The notes below the pieces were generated by a model that saw only the letters and a program-made list of their open reading frames with translations, searched no databases and was not told the DNA's origin. Shown one piece after another: positions 37,108-45,392 of a DNA stretch of 64,000 nt. Origin of the DNA: Bog-257 sp963805985 (lineage in GTDB: Bacteria > Acidobacteriota > Terriglobia > Terriglobales > Acidobacteriaceae); assembly GCA_963805985.1 (NCBI GenBank), contig CAWDWG010000004.1:182712-246711 (forward strand), written 5' to 3'. The position numbers and the translations under genes are program-made. Numbering within the stretch: the stretch's first letter is position 1; the number at the start of each line of letters is the position of its first letter.

Positions 37108-37509
37108 TCACCGTGTCGCGGCCTGCCGCCGTCGCTGCTCACTCGCCTTCATGATTTCGCTCATGTCCCCAGCTGGCCGGATCTCGAAAATGTTGCCGTA
37201 CTTCAGGGCCGGATGCTGCGCGATGAGCTGTACGGCATGATTCATGTCCCGCGCCTCAAGCACAAGAATGCCGCCGAGTTGCTCCTTGGTTTCCGCGTAG
37301 GGACCGTCGGTCGTGGCGACTTTGCCGTTCTTCCAATACAGGGTCAAGGCGGTTTCCGGACCCTGCAGCGCTTCTCCGCCGGTAAAGTGCCCGTTGGCGC
37401 GAAGATGGTCGTCATATTCAAAGCAGGCGTCGAACTGCGCGTTTCGTTCGCCCTCGGGCATGCCCTCGAATTTGGCTTTATCGTAGTAGCCGAAACAGAT
37501 GTATTTCAT
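37108..37509 (-). CDS. DGPF/YCII-domain protein (paralogue 1)
   Basis: This 133-residue protein belongs to the YCII/DGPF family: MKYICFGYYDK at the start, then LTLYWKNGKVATTDGPYAETKEQLGGILVLEARDMNHA. The DGPF-type motif reads DGPY. The family is small, of uncertain enzymatic role, and is known for being encoded next to ECF42-type sigma factors. A promoter with TGTCGA-N17-CGAC lies about 60 bp upstream. GAGGGG precedes the start. It is a close paralogue of the protein at 42413. Confidence 0.9.
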   Translation of the reverse strand: MKYICFGYYDKAKFEGMPEGERNAQFDACFEYDDHLRANGHFTGGEALQGPETALTLYWKNGKVATTDGPYAETKEQLGGILVLEARDMNHAVQLIAQHPALKYGNIFEIRPAGDMSEIMKASEQRRRQAATR

Positions 37510-37570
37510 AGTTCTTCCCCTCGTAGTAGCCGCCAGCCGCGCACTTTTGCGCGCTTGGCTCGTTCATCCT

Positions 37571-37600
37571 ATAGTCGTTGCGGACGGAGAAAAATCGACA
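37571..37600 (-). promoter_or_regulatory. ECF42-type promoter P1
   Basis: On the minus strand, TGTCGATTTT is followed by a 17-bp spacer and CGACTAT, about 60 bp before the DGPF start at 37509. The post -10 sequence GGATGAACGAGC is the same as in P3. Confidence 0.7.
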
Positions 37601-37696
37601 GCCGAGGCGAACTATTTTAATTTCAATTCCTCGATCCGCCTCGCGGTGTTGGCAAGTAGAATTGCCAACGAGAAGACCTGAGGAGTGGAGGAATTC

Positions 37697-38092
37697 ATGA
37701 TCGACGGAATTGGCGGCGTTTTTCTGTTTTCTAACGATACAAAGAGATTGGCGGCCTGGTATCGCGATTGCCTCGGAATCGTTCCCGCCGGCGAGGACAG
37801 CGAGTGCAATTCCATCTACGCAACCTTCGACTCTCGGGACATCGAAAATCCGGAGATCAAGAGAACCATGGCGTGGTCCATCATGCCCACCGATCAGGAC
37901 ATCAAGGACAAGCCGCGCACGGGTCAGATCAACTATCGCGTGAAGAGCATGAAAGCAATCCTCGACCACCTCAAGAGCAAAGGCGTGGCCATCGATAAGA
38001 CCGAAGACTATCCCGGCTACGGCAGCTTTGCATGGCTCAAAGATCCGGATGGCAACAAGATCGAGCTTTGGGAGCCATCGGAGGGGGCATAG
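37697..38092 (+). CDS. VOC (glyoxalase/bleomycin-resistance-like) family protein
   Basis: This 131-residue protein starts at ATG 37697 with GGAGG five bases before it. It contains FSNDTKRLAAWYRDCLGIVP and the C-terminal GYGSFAWLKDPDGNKIELWEP, the pair of beta-alpha-beta modules seen in VOC proteins, with the metal-site-like Glu in IELWEP. Small VOC proteins often accompany DGPF genes in ECF42 loci. It is divergent from the DGPF gene at 37108; the only shared-type promoter in the intergenic region faces the other way. The substrate is unknown. Confidence 0.85.
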   Translation: MIDGIGGVFLFSNDTKRLAAWYRDCLGIVPAGEDSECNSIYATFDSRDIENPEIKRTMAWSIMPTDQDIKDKPRTGQINYRVKSMKAILDHLKSKGVAIDKTEDYPGYGSFAWLKDPDGNKIELWEPSEGA

Positions 38093-38106
38093 TGCCGTAA
38101 CCGGCG

Positions 38107-38125
38107 CGCGCACAGAAAATCGACA
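38107..38125 (-). promoter_or_regulatory. Partial ECF42-type promoter (no -10)
   Basis: The minus strand carries TGTCGATTTTCTGTGCGCGC, as in P2 and P4, but the CGAC element is missing at the expected distance, where the sequence reads GGTT. It lies just after the VOC gene and looks like a truncated copy of the promoter. Confidence 0.4.
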
Positions 38126-38274
38126 GCGCAGGCGAACCCTTCTTGTTTCAACCCTCTGAAGTTTTATTCCAATTGCTCGAACCACCTCGCCGAGCTAACG
38201 GCGATGCGCCACAAACTTGATTCCCTTGGATAAAATCTTAATCTCCTCTCTCACATGGAACAAGGAGAGTGACA

Positions 38275-39468
38275 GTGACCGAGCAGTGGATTGCGCCGTC
38301 TGAGCAGGACATGTGGGACAAAGACCCCGACGAGTCCAATCGCCGGCCGAATGACGACGAGATCAACCTCAAATATGGCAAGCGCGAGTTGAGGATCGTC
38401 ACGGAGATGAACCGCGAGCAGTTGCCGAACTTCGTCGAAGCCCTCAGGAGACCAAGCTGGATGGAACTGCGCCCCTTCTACCAGCGTCGCCCCCGCTGGG
38501 ACCCGGTTCGCCAATCGAAGCTGATCGAGTCCTTTATCATGAACATCCCCGTCCCTCCTCTTTTTGTGTATGAATCTGATCTCGCGAAGTATGAGGTAAT
38601 GGACGGCCAACAGCGGATCACCGCGATCCGCGACTTTTACACAAATAAGCTTGAACTCGCAGGACTAGAGCAGTGGCCCGAGCTAAACGGCCGCATCTAC
38701 GACAAGCTTCCGAGCGAGATAAGGAAGGGGATTGATCGGCGATCCATCTCCTACTTCGTACTCCTTAAGGAGTCCGCGGTGACCTCCGAAGAGGAGGCTC
38801 TTTTGAGGCAGCAGGTATTCGAGCGCTTGAACACGGGCGGTGTCAAGCTCAGCAAGCAGGAGATACGCAACTCAATCTACCACGGGAGGTTTAACACTCT
38901 CCTCTTGGAGCTCGTTAAGCACCCTGTATTCCGTGATGCCTGGGGACTGCCTCGCTATACCTCCGACGAGGACACAAACCCCTCCGACGAGATTCTTAAC
39001 ATCCCTATGTACGCCCAAATGCGGGACGCGGAAATAGTCCTCAGATTCTTCGCGCTTCGCCATGCGAGACACTACAAGTGGGGAATCGCGGGCTCCTGGA
39101 CCTATACATGGTTCGTGCGCGTAAGTTCAAGAGGAAGACATCCGAATACTTGGCGAGTTGTTCATTAGAACGATCGAGCTTGAGGAGCCTCATATATGGC
39201 GAACTCCTATTTCACCCGTGGGACGTTGAGAAGAAGGCGTGGAGCCAGCGGCCGCAGGTGGCCTTTGCGGACGCCGTGATGGTGGGCCTAAGCAATCACC
39301 TCAAAGAAAGCGGCGTGCTCGCCAATCGGAAGGACCAAATCATCACTCACACAAAGCAGTTGTTCGAGAACAATCCTTCGGGCACGTTCACAGGCCAGAA
39401 AAATACCAAGAAGGACGTCCAGCAGCGTAGAGCTGTTCGACGCAATGCTCACTCAAGTGCTGTCATAG
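38275..39468 (+). pseudogene. DUF262 (GmrS-like) protein, frame broken
   Basis: A GTG with GGAG seven bases upstream starts a DUF262 protein: WMELRPFYQRRPRWDPVRQSKLIESF, PVPPLFVYE, YEVMDGQQRITAIRDFY and RQQVFERLNTGGVKLSKQEIRN are the ParB/sulfiredoxin-like nucleotide-binding motifs. Near 39095 the frame shifts (LLDLYMVRARKFK), again at 39130 (EEDIRILGELFIRTIEL) and 39180 (YGELLFHPWDVEKKAWSQRP). Near 39430 it returns to the first frame (ELFDAMLTQVLS, stop TAG at 39466). Net shift is zero. In other bacteria such genes sit next to HEPN-type nucleases and are suspected defence components. Confidence 0.78.
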
Positions 39469-39473
39469 CTCAC

Positions 39474-40577
39474 ATGTTTTCCAGCTTTACCAATCGTCTC
39501 CGCGCGGAAGTAGATACGATCAAGCTGGTGCTTGACGCACACGACACCTTGCGAGCTCTAGTGTATCCGCGCGAGCCCAGCGAAGTCCCGCCTGCAGCGC
39601 CGAGAGCTGGGGAAGCCGCGCCCCCGACCGACCTCGAGAAACATCTGGATACAATCCGAAGCTCAGGGCTGTCGAAACCCTCTTGGCAAGTCTACGACCA
39701 CTGTGCCGCGTTTACTCGCCTATACGCTGTTTACGAACAGTTTGTGGAAGACCTAGCTTCTGATTATTTGCGGGTGATGCCCGATCTTTATAAGCAATAC
39801 GCAGACCTTCCCGTCAACGTTCGGAAGCAGCACCGCATCGGCATCGGCCAAATCCTCATGAAGCTCGGCAAAGATGGACCATACAAAAGCCTGGATGAGG
39901 GTAGTGTCGTCAAGGGCTGGTCGGAAGGACTCGCAGGTAACCCCCGGTACACTCTACTTCCAGATGCGTTCCTCATAGACCCGCAGAATTATCGTGCAGA
40001 AATATTGGCTGGGCTCTTTCGCTATCTTGGAATTGAGGATTGCTGGGCCTGGATAGAAAAGCATCCGATGGTTCTCGAATTCATGGCTCACGAACGGGAC
40101 GTGAACAAACGCCGAGGAAATTACTTCACGACTTTGTCGAAACAGAAATAAGGCTTCGCATACCAGGGTTGGCGAGATCGTTGCAACCGAAGAGATTAAA
40201 TCGATTGCAGACTTCGTGGCGGTCCTCAGCCAGGCACTTGCTCAACTAGTAATGAAACTCGTCGTGCAGCGAAAAACGGAACTTGGGGAAGCGGTCAGGG
40301 CGGGAAAAGTATTAAACCGATTTAGCGACTTCATCGTTGGTGCCCGGATGTCGGCGGGAACGTTGGCGGTCGGCGCCCAGTTGATTTTCACTCCACAACC
40401 CTCGCGCTAGGCCGAGCAATGCCGATCCAAATCGGGCAAGCCCCCTACGAAAAGCTCGACGTACAAGAGGGCCAAGAAATCGGGCTTCGGCTCAGCCAAA
40501 GGGTTAACAAAAACGCTGAGTTAGTCCGACTCTTGTCCCGCCTGCACCCAGGGACGATACAGGCCGAACTCGCCTGA
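39474..40577 (+). pseudogene. MAE_28990/MAE_18760-type HEPN nuclease, frame broken
   Basis: The ATG six bases after the DUF262 stop starts MFSSFTNRLRAEVDTIKLVLDAHDTL, matching the MAE_28990-type HEPN-like family. The first frame ends at 40151. Continuing through two one-base shifts gives PRKLLHDFVET and then RNKASHTRVGEIVATEEIKSI, which contains the HEPN R-x4-H RNase motif (RNKASH, bases 40144-40161). A further shift before 40419 gives IQIGQAPYEKLDVQEGQEIGLRL, the expected C-terminal beta domain. The reconstructed protein is about 367 residues. The catalytic codons survive but not in one frame. Confidence 0.7.
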
Positions 40578-40666
40578 TGATGACACAATTCAAACGGCCA
40601 TCCAACCGGACGACCAAGACAATCAAGGGAATCCGCTAGGACAAGCAGTCACGATATAATCGCGCC

Positions 40667-40945
40667 ATGGCCGACCACGTGATCCACATCTCGGAAGAAG
40701 AAGCCGCCCGCGACTTCACCAGCCTGCTCGACCGTGTGCGTGCGGGTTCGGAAGTAGTGATCGAGAGCGAAAGAGGTAAGCTGCCTGTGGCCGTGGTTCG
40801 TCCCGCCGAGCCCCACGTCCGGCTGCTTTCCGAGTCTTTACGTCTGGCCAAAGAACATGCTTCGACGGCCACACTCGATGGGGACTTCGCCCGCGATCTC
40901 GAAGCAGCGGTTAACAGCCACCGCGAACCGTTGAATCCGCTGTGA
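40667..40945 (+). CDS. Phd/YefM-type antitoxin, orphan
   Basis: This 92-residue protein starts MADHVIHISEEEAARDFTSLLDRV and continues GSEVVIESERGKLPVAVVRP, the Phd/YefM fold that represses its own promoter and neutralises Doc, PIN or YoeB-like toxins. The tail (DGDFARDLEAAVNS) is a normal antitoxin C-terminus of the VapB type. No toxin gene follows; the next gene runs in the opposite direction and starts at 41701. This is therefore an orphan or a leftover of a module. Confidence 0.8.
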   Translation: MADHVIHISEEEAARDFTSLLDRVRAGSEVVIESERGKLPVAVVRPAEPHVRLLSESLRLAKEHASTATLDGDFARDLEAAVNSHREPLNPL

Positions 40946-40981
40946 GTGTTCGAGCAGCATGAAGTCTCCTTGAAAGCAGGT

Positions 40982-41701
40982 TTATGGATGGACATGTGGC
41001 GCCGGAGGAGCTTCCGTTCCGTCGGACCACGATTGCGTCGGAATCACGAACTGGGTCAGGTGCAGCTGAGGGTCGGCCACCGCAATGACAGGAGAGCCCG
41101 GCAGATTGGCTCCCCAGATCGCGGGGTCGGTATCGGAATAGAAGAACATGAGGTGGGCCGGCCAGTGTGGCAGGACATCGCCGCCGTATCCTTGCTTCCC
41201 CATCATGTAGGACATCGCGCCAGATTCCATTGGCGGCAGCTCCTTCTTGGCGACGGCGGCGGCCATGGCGTCGGTCACTTGAGCCAGCGTGCGTCCCGCC
41301 AGGGCCATGTCGGTTATTTTCCTGATGCCCAGAAGGTAGGTACGCGCGGCCGGCGCATTCACACACATTGGTACCCGCACTTTCGGATTCCAGTAGTCAG
41401 GATCCGCTGCGGCGGACCAACCACGCCCCACGATACACACGAAGCCGTTCTTGCCCTGGACCGCGGTTTCGTAGCCATGACGCCGGAGAACCAGTACTTC
41501 CGCATCGCGTGAAATGGACTCCGGCGCCGCAGTTCGCGCCAGGGCGATTTCCGCCGCCTGATCCGCCATGAGGTACTGGTCGATTGGGGCCATGTTCGGA
41601 TACGTCGTTGCAGCATTCTGTGCCCGCGTCTGGTACGGCGCACTGAGCACAACCAGCAGTGCGAAACTCTTGATCGCGATTACGCCAAAGTTTTTTCGCA
41701 T
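40982..41701 (-). CDS. Exported protein of an uncharacterised family (paralogue A)
   Basis: This 239-residue protein has a signal peptide (VIAIKSFALLVVLSAPYQTRAQ) and shares with 43699..44442 the phrases YP(N/T)MAPI(D/E)QYLM, EIALAR(T/S)AAP, RHGYETAV(Q/E)GKNG, (V)GRGW and the (V)SYMM segment. I do not recognise a characterised family. The pair probably arose by duplication. AAGGAACGACC precedes the ATG. It lies 42 bp downstream of the RibD/DHFR-like gene on the same strand and so would be transcribed from promoter P2. Confidence 0.75.
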   Translation of the reverse strand: MRKNFGVIAIKSFALLVVLSAPYQTRAQNAATTYPNMAPIDQYLMADQAAEIALARTAAPESISRDAEVLVLRRHGYETAVQGKNGFVCIVGRGWSAAADPDYWNPKVRVPMCVNAPAARTYLLGIRKITDMALAGRTLAQVTDAMAAAVAKKELPPMESGAMSYMMGKQGYGGDVLPHWPAHLMFFYSDTDPAIWGANLPGSPVIAVADPQLHLTQFVIPTQSWSDGTEAPPAPHVHP

Positions 41702-41743
41702 GGTCGTTCCTTCTGAGGATGAAAGCTGCCGCAGATTCTTCGG

Positions 41744-42302
41744 TCACTGTTTCACGTAACGAAGCGCAACCCAGCCTGATTTGAAGACCTTTGAGTCAAC
41801 CAACTTCAGCTGTAATTTCTCCGGCAAGTTGACGCCTTCCAGCAACCGTCTTCCTTCGCCTACAATGACCGGCGACACGATAAAACGGAATTCGTCAACC
41901 AGGCCAAGCTCGATAAGCTGTGAAGGAATATCTACTCCGCCGACTAAAATATTCTTGCCTGGCTGTTGTTTCAGCTTAAGGATCTCGTCGCGAAGGTCGG
42001 TGCGGACAATTCTCGTGTTCTTGTCTTCGACGCGGTCTAAGGATCGTGAAAAGACCAGTCTGCCGAGGGAGACGAATGCTTGAGCAAAGTCAATGTCCGC
42101 TTTCGTATTGGACGGGATCTTTCGCGACGTCAGGCCAATAGGGAACCATCAATTCATACGTTTTGCGGCCAAAGACCTGCAGGTCAACCTCGCGCAGGAG
42201 GTTTGTATAGTATTCATGCATTTCGTCATCGGGGGCACTTACTTTGGTGTGGTCGACGCAGCCATCCAAGGTAGTGTTGATCGCGTAGATTAGCTTTCTC
42301 AT
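41744..42302 (-). pseudogene. RibD/DHFR-like reductase, one frameshift
   Basis: The first part (MRKLIYAINTTLDGCVDHTKV, GRKTYELMVPYWPDV) belongs to the RibD C-terminal/dihydrofolate-reductase-like family. The frame ends at 42090 after DPVQYESGH. A one-base shift there gives ADIDFAQAFVSLGRLVFSRSL and then ILVGGVDIPSQLIELGLVDEF, ending GWVALRYVKQ at 41744. The length (559 bp) equals a multiple of three plus one, so one net base explains the break. Such reductases are common companions of DGPF genes. It would be expressed from P2. Confidence 0.8.
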
Positions 42303-42370
42303 TTGATTGTCCTGACTTTCGGTGCCGAGGCGTTTGAGAGTTACCCGCCTGGCGTTGGACCGTTCATCCT

Positions 42371-42399
42371 TTAGTCGTCGCGCACAGAAAAAATCGACA
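42371..42399 (-). promoter_or_regulatory. ECF42-type promoter P2
   Basis: On the minus strand, TGTCGATTTTTT with a 16-bp spacer leads to CGACTAA, about 70 bp before the RibD/DHFR-like start at 42302. The sequence CTGTGCGCG in the spacer also occurs in P4. Confidence 0.7.
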
Positions 42400-42412
42400 G
42401 CAGCCGAGAACT

Positions 42413-42814
42413 TTAACGCGCTGTGTTCTGTCGCCGCCGCTGCTCACTTGCCTTAATGGCTTCGTTCATGTCCCACGCCGGCCGAATCTCCCAAGTGGTG
42501 CCGTATTTCAGGGACGGATGCTGCGCCACGAGTTGTACAGCATGATTCATGTCCCGCGCCTCGAGGATTCCGATGCCGCCGAGTTGTTCCTTGGTCTCGG
42601 CATAGGGACCGTCCGTGGTGGCGACTTTGCCGTTCTTCCAATACAAGGTCATCGCGGTCTCAGGAGGCTGAAGCGCTGCCTCGGCAGCAACATGTCCGTT
42701 GGCGCGAAGATGGTCGTTGTATTCAGAGCATTCGTCGAACATGGCGTGCTGCTCGGCCTCGGTCATGGCTTGGTGTTTGCCTGCGTCGTAGTATCCCAGG
42801 CAGATATATTTCAT
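42413..42814 (-). CDS. DGPF/YCII-domain protein (paralogue 2)
   Basis: This 133-residue protein starts MKYICLGYYDAGKHQAMTE and contains MTLYWKNGKVATTDGPYAET and KEQLGGIGILEARDMNHAVQ. It is a close paralogue of the gene at 37108. GAGGAG lies before the ATG. Unlike the other DGPF genes, its upstream region (42815-42937) has no obvious TGTCGA promoter. It lies just upstream of promoter P2, so the two units are separate. Confidence 0.9.
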   Translation of the reverse strand: MKYICLGYYDAGKHQAMTEAEQHAMFDECSEYNDHLRANGHVAAEAALQPPETAMTLYWKNGKVATTDGPYAETKEQLGGIGILEARDMNHAVQLVAQHPSLKYGTTWEIRPAWDMNEAIKASEQRRRQNTAR

Positions 42815-42937
42815 GGCACATCTCCTCGTCGTTCACGTCATGGGTAGGAGCGAGCAACACAGCTCGCGCGTTCACCGCTTTCCACTCGCCGGGGGCTGGG
42901 TGCGGCACAGTTTGAAAATCTCCCCCAATTACAGCCT

Positions 42938-43085
42938 GGGTGGAGCACGCCTTCAGGCGTGCATAACAAGGCGGCATTTGGAAGTGCGCTTCAGCGCCTG
43001 AGGTAATTCTTAGCTGTACCTCAGCGGCTAAAGCCGAGCTGATTAGAAAGAGGTTCAACTGCGCGCCTGAAGGCGTGCTCCACCC
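42938..43085. repeat. Family A palindromic repeat, full copy (A6)
   Basis: A 148-bp element has the same 16-bp terminal inverted repeats as the copy at 3852 (42938-42953 and 43070-43085) and a similar interior. It separates two DGPF genes. Confidence 0.85.
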
Positions 43086-43186
43086 CATCTTTACACTCAG
43101 CTATCACATCCGTGCGCGGCGCGAGCGCGCTCGGGCAATCGTTTCATCTGCTCGCAAGTTACGATGCCCCTACTATGGCGACCAGG

Positions 43187-43555
43187 CTATTTCGTTGCGT
43201 TCTCCGGGGCCGGGAAGAACAGGAGCTCGCGCACTTCGCCAGGCACATCGCAGGTGATGGCGCCCTTGCGCGCCCACGCCAGCGCTTCGTCCATGTTGGC
43301 GGCTTCCAGTATCCAGAAACCGCCCATGTGCTCCTTGGTCTCGGTGTACGGCCCGTCGGTGACGAGCACCTTGCCGTCTTGCTGCTTCCGCACCGTCTTC
43401 GCGTTGGCGGGCGGGGCAATCCCGCAGGCGAACTTCCTCACGCCGGCAGCAATCATTTCGCGGTTGAGCGCGTGGATCTCTTCCATCATCGCTTCGGTTA
43501 CGGTGGACGGGTCGAAGTTGTCGGGCATGTAGTTGGCAACCAGATACTGTGGCAT
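43187..43555 (-). CDS. DGPF/YCII-domain protein (paralogue 3)
   Basis: This 122-residue protein has MPQYLVANYMPDNFDPSTV and then QDGKVLVTDGPYTETKEHMGGFWILEAANMDEAL. It is more divergent from the others, with a longer N-terminal helix (MMEEIHALNREMIAAGV). GAGGAGAAGG precedes the ATG. Promoter P3 lies about 65 bp upstream. Confidence 0.9.
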   Translation of the reverse strand: MPQYLVANYMPDNFDPSTVTEAMMEEIHALNREMIAAGVRKFACGIAPPANAKTVRKQQDGKVLVTDGPYTETKEHMGGFWILEAANMDEALAWARKGAITCDVPGEVRELLFFPAPENATK

Positions 43556-43622
43556 GAGTAATCCTTCTCCTCTAAGAGTTTTTAGGCGGCTAGCGCAGTT
43601 TGCGTGCTTGCTCGTTCATCCT

Positions 43623-43651
43623 ATAGTCGCCGCGTTCGGAAGAAATCGACA
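43623..43651 (-). promoter_or_regulatory. ECF42-type promoter P3
   Basis: The minus strand reads TGTCGATTTC, 16-bp spacer, CGACTATAG, with the 17 bases over and after the -10 (43610-43626) identical to P1. It drives the DGPF gene at 43187. Confidence 0.72.
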
Positions 43652-43698
43652 ACTGAGGCAAATTATTTTCTTCGTTGTGGCTACCCGGCCGCCGTGTT

Positions 43699-44442
43699 TT
43701 ACATGCCCGGAGCCGGCGTCCCATCGGACCATTTCTCCACGCCTACCAGGAAGACGAACAGTGGCGGGAAAGCTTTGAGTTGTGGGTAGGCTTCGGCGGA
43801 GAAGTACCAGTAATTCACGGCGAGAACTGGGGAGTTGGTGAGATTTGCGCCCCAGGCTGCACCGTCTTTTACTGCCTGGTAGAACATCAGGTGAGGGCCG
43901 TTGTGGCCGCCGTTGTCGGTGAGATAGGAGCCCTTCGACATCATGTAGCTGATAGTTCCCGGCTCCAGGGAGGGTAATTCCTTTTTGTCGATAGCGGCTT
44001 TGAGTTCGGCGATGACTTCTTGTTTGGAATGGCCGGCCAGGATCAGCTCGGTGCGTTTGTAGGCGTACGGAAGGACGGAGCGCACAGCGGGTGGGTTGAT
44101 GCAATCTGCGGCGCGAACTTTTGGACTCCAGAATTCGGGGTTGTCGAACATGGCCATCCAGCCGCGTCCCACCCAGCAGACCCATCCGTTCTTTCCTTCG
44201 ACGGCGGTTTCGTAGCCGTGGCGGGTCAGGACGATGACCGAGGCGTCGTGCGAGATGGCGTCTGGAGCGGCGCTGCGGGCCAGCGCGATTTCCGCGTCGC
44301 GATTCATGAGATATTGTTCGATCGGGGCCATCGTTGGATATGGTTCTTTGGAATCTTGTGCGGCGGCTGGCCGGGTTGCGATCAGCCCGCCGGCGAGTAC
44401 GAATGCGCTCAGGAAAATGCTGTGTATCTGATTTCGGGTCAT
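43699..44442 (-). CDS. Exported protein of an uncharacterised family (paralogue B)
   Basis: The start at 44442 has GGAGG six bases upstream. The 247-residue product has a signal peptide (SIFLSAFVLAGGLIATRPAAA) and is a paralogue of the gene at 40982: PYPTMAPIEQYLM, DAEIALARSAAPDAISHDAS, RHGYETAVEGKNGWVCWVGRGW and ISYMMSKGSYL. Its end differs (YFSAEAYPQLKAF, VEKWSDGTPAPG). The conserved RHGYET and WVCWVGRGW-type block suggests a small-ligand pocket, but the role is unknown. Promoter P4 lies about 70 bp upstream. Confidence 0.78.
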   Translation of the reverse strand: MTRNQIHSIFLSAFVLAGGLIATRPAAAQDSKEPYPTMAPIEQYLMNRDAEIALARSAAPDAISHDASVIVLTRHGYETAVEGKNGWVCWVGRGWMAMFDNPEFWSPKVRAADCINPPAVRSVLPYAYKRTELILAGHSKQEVIAELKAAIDKKELPSLEPGTISYMMSKGSYLTDNGGHNGPHLMFYQAVKDGAAWGANLTNSPVLAVNYWYFSAEAYPQLKAFPPLFVFLVGVEKWSDGTPAPGM

Positions 44443-44514
44443 CGCTTTCCTCCATACTTTGCGACCTGGTCTTCGAGCCAGCAGCACAGCCTTGCGCGCT
44501 CGCTCGTTCAACCT

Positions 44515-44543
44515 GTAGTCGTCGCGCACAGAGAAAATCGACA
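44515..44543 (-). promoter_or_regulatory. ECF42-type promoter P4
   Basis: The minus strand reads TGTCGATTTT, 16-bp spacer with CTGTGCGCGA, then CGACTACAG. It precedes the exported protein at 43699. The stretch upstream (44544-44778) has two small hairpins but no gene. Confidence 0.7.
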
Positions 44544-44778
44544 TCCGAGGAAAAATTGTTTTGCGATGGTGCCGTGAGTCACGGCCTGAGATACGGAGGA
44601 GCGAGGTCCGGCGAGAAAACCTGAAGAGGGGGATGGAGCAACTTGCGGACGTATGCCTGCGGCGAAGAGAGGCTTGGTGAAGGTGAGTTTTCGGAAATGG
44701 CCGCCGAGGACAACGTATCCCGCCCTCCCACCCACTCATCCGAAACCCGCGATGAGTGGGGCACCTCGCGGAGAGTTC

Positions 44779-45204
44779 TTACTGCTGGCCCGGCTTATCG
44801 CCGCCCTCGGCGAACTTCTCCGCGATCTTCTTTTGAATGTCCTCAGGGAAGTCCGTTAAGTCAAAAAACCGGCGAACTTCGACCATTTCGTCATCCTTTC
44901 CGGGGATGCGCGAGGCCCATTCGATCGCCTCCTCGGGCGAGTTCACCTCAATCACCCAGTAGCCGCCGACCACTTCTTTCGCTTCGGTAAACGGGCCGTC
45001 GGTAACCGTCGATTTTCCGCCTTTGAAGGTGACGCGCGCGCTCATCGTCGCGGGCGGGGTGAGACCGTCGAGCGCGCGCAGCACGCCGGCCTTCCCTAGA
45101 TCCTCGTTGTATGCCCCCATTTTCTCCATATCTTTGAAGTCGGGAGCCGTGCCGGGCTTTGCGGTTCCATAGTTTTTCGGATACATGATCATCATGAAGC
45201 GCAT
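44779..45204 (-). CDS. DGPF/YCII-domain protein (paralogue 4)
   Basis: This 141-residue protein starts MRFMMIMYPKNYGTAKPGTA and contains FKGGKSTVTDGPFTEAKEVVGGYWVIEVNSPEEAIEW, with the canonical DGPF motif. The tail (DFPEDIQKKIAEKFAEG) is typical of family members linked to ECF42-type sigma factors. GGAG lies six bases before the ATG. Promoter P5 lies about 45 bp upstream. It is the member next to the sigma gene in the layout before the parDE insertion. Confidence 0.92.
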   Translation of the reverse strand: MRFMMIMYPKNYGTAKPGTAPDFKDMEKMGAYNEDLGKAGVLRALDGLTPPATMSARVTFKGGKSTVTDGPFTEAKEVVGGYWVIEVNSPEEAIEWASRIPGKDDEMVEVRRFFDLTDFPEDIQKKIAEKFAEGGDKPGQQ

Positions 45205-45250
45205 CGTTTTCTCCTTGAATGTTGCGAGCCGGCTGTCCGGCCTTCACCTT

Positions 45251-45279
45251 ATAGTCGAACGGCCGCCTTGAATTCGACA
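45251..45279 (-). promoter_or_regulatory. ECF42-type promoter P5
   Basis: The minus strand reads TGTCGAATTC, 16-bp spacer, CGACTATAAGG, about 45 bp before the DGPF gene at 44779. The region between the boxes differs from P1-P4, so the boxes are the conserved part. Confidence 0.72.
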
Positions 45280-45290
45280 GGTCGTCCAAA

Positions 45291-45314
45291 TTTTTATTTC
45301 AGCTGCCGAATCCG
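45291..45314. repeat. 24-bp direct repeat, left copy flanking parDE
   Basis: This copy is identical over 24 bases to 46023-46046, where the sequence is the last codons and stop of the ECF42-type sigma gene. Sequence outside the repeats diverges at once, so the 3' end of the sigma gene was duplicated when parDE arrived. Confidence 0.85.
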
Positions 45315-45392
45315 GTCGCACCCGGGGCGGGTGGCACAGGTTTCGCCGTTCTCGAGAGCTGGGTAAGTGCGACACTTCATATTACCGCCAAT

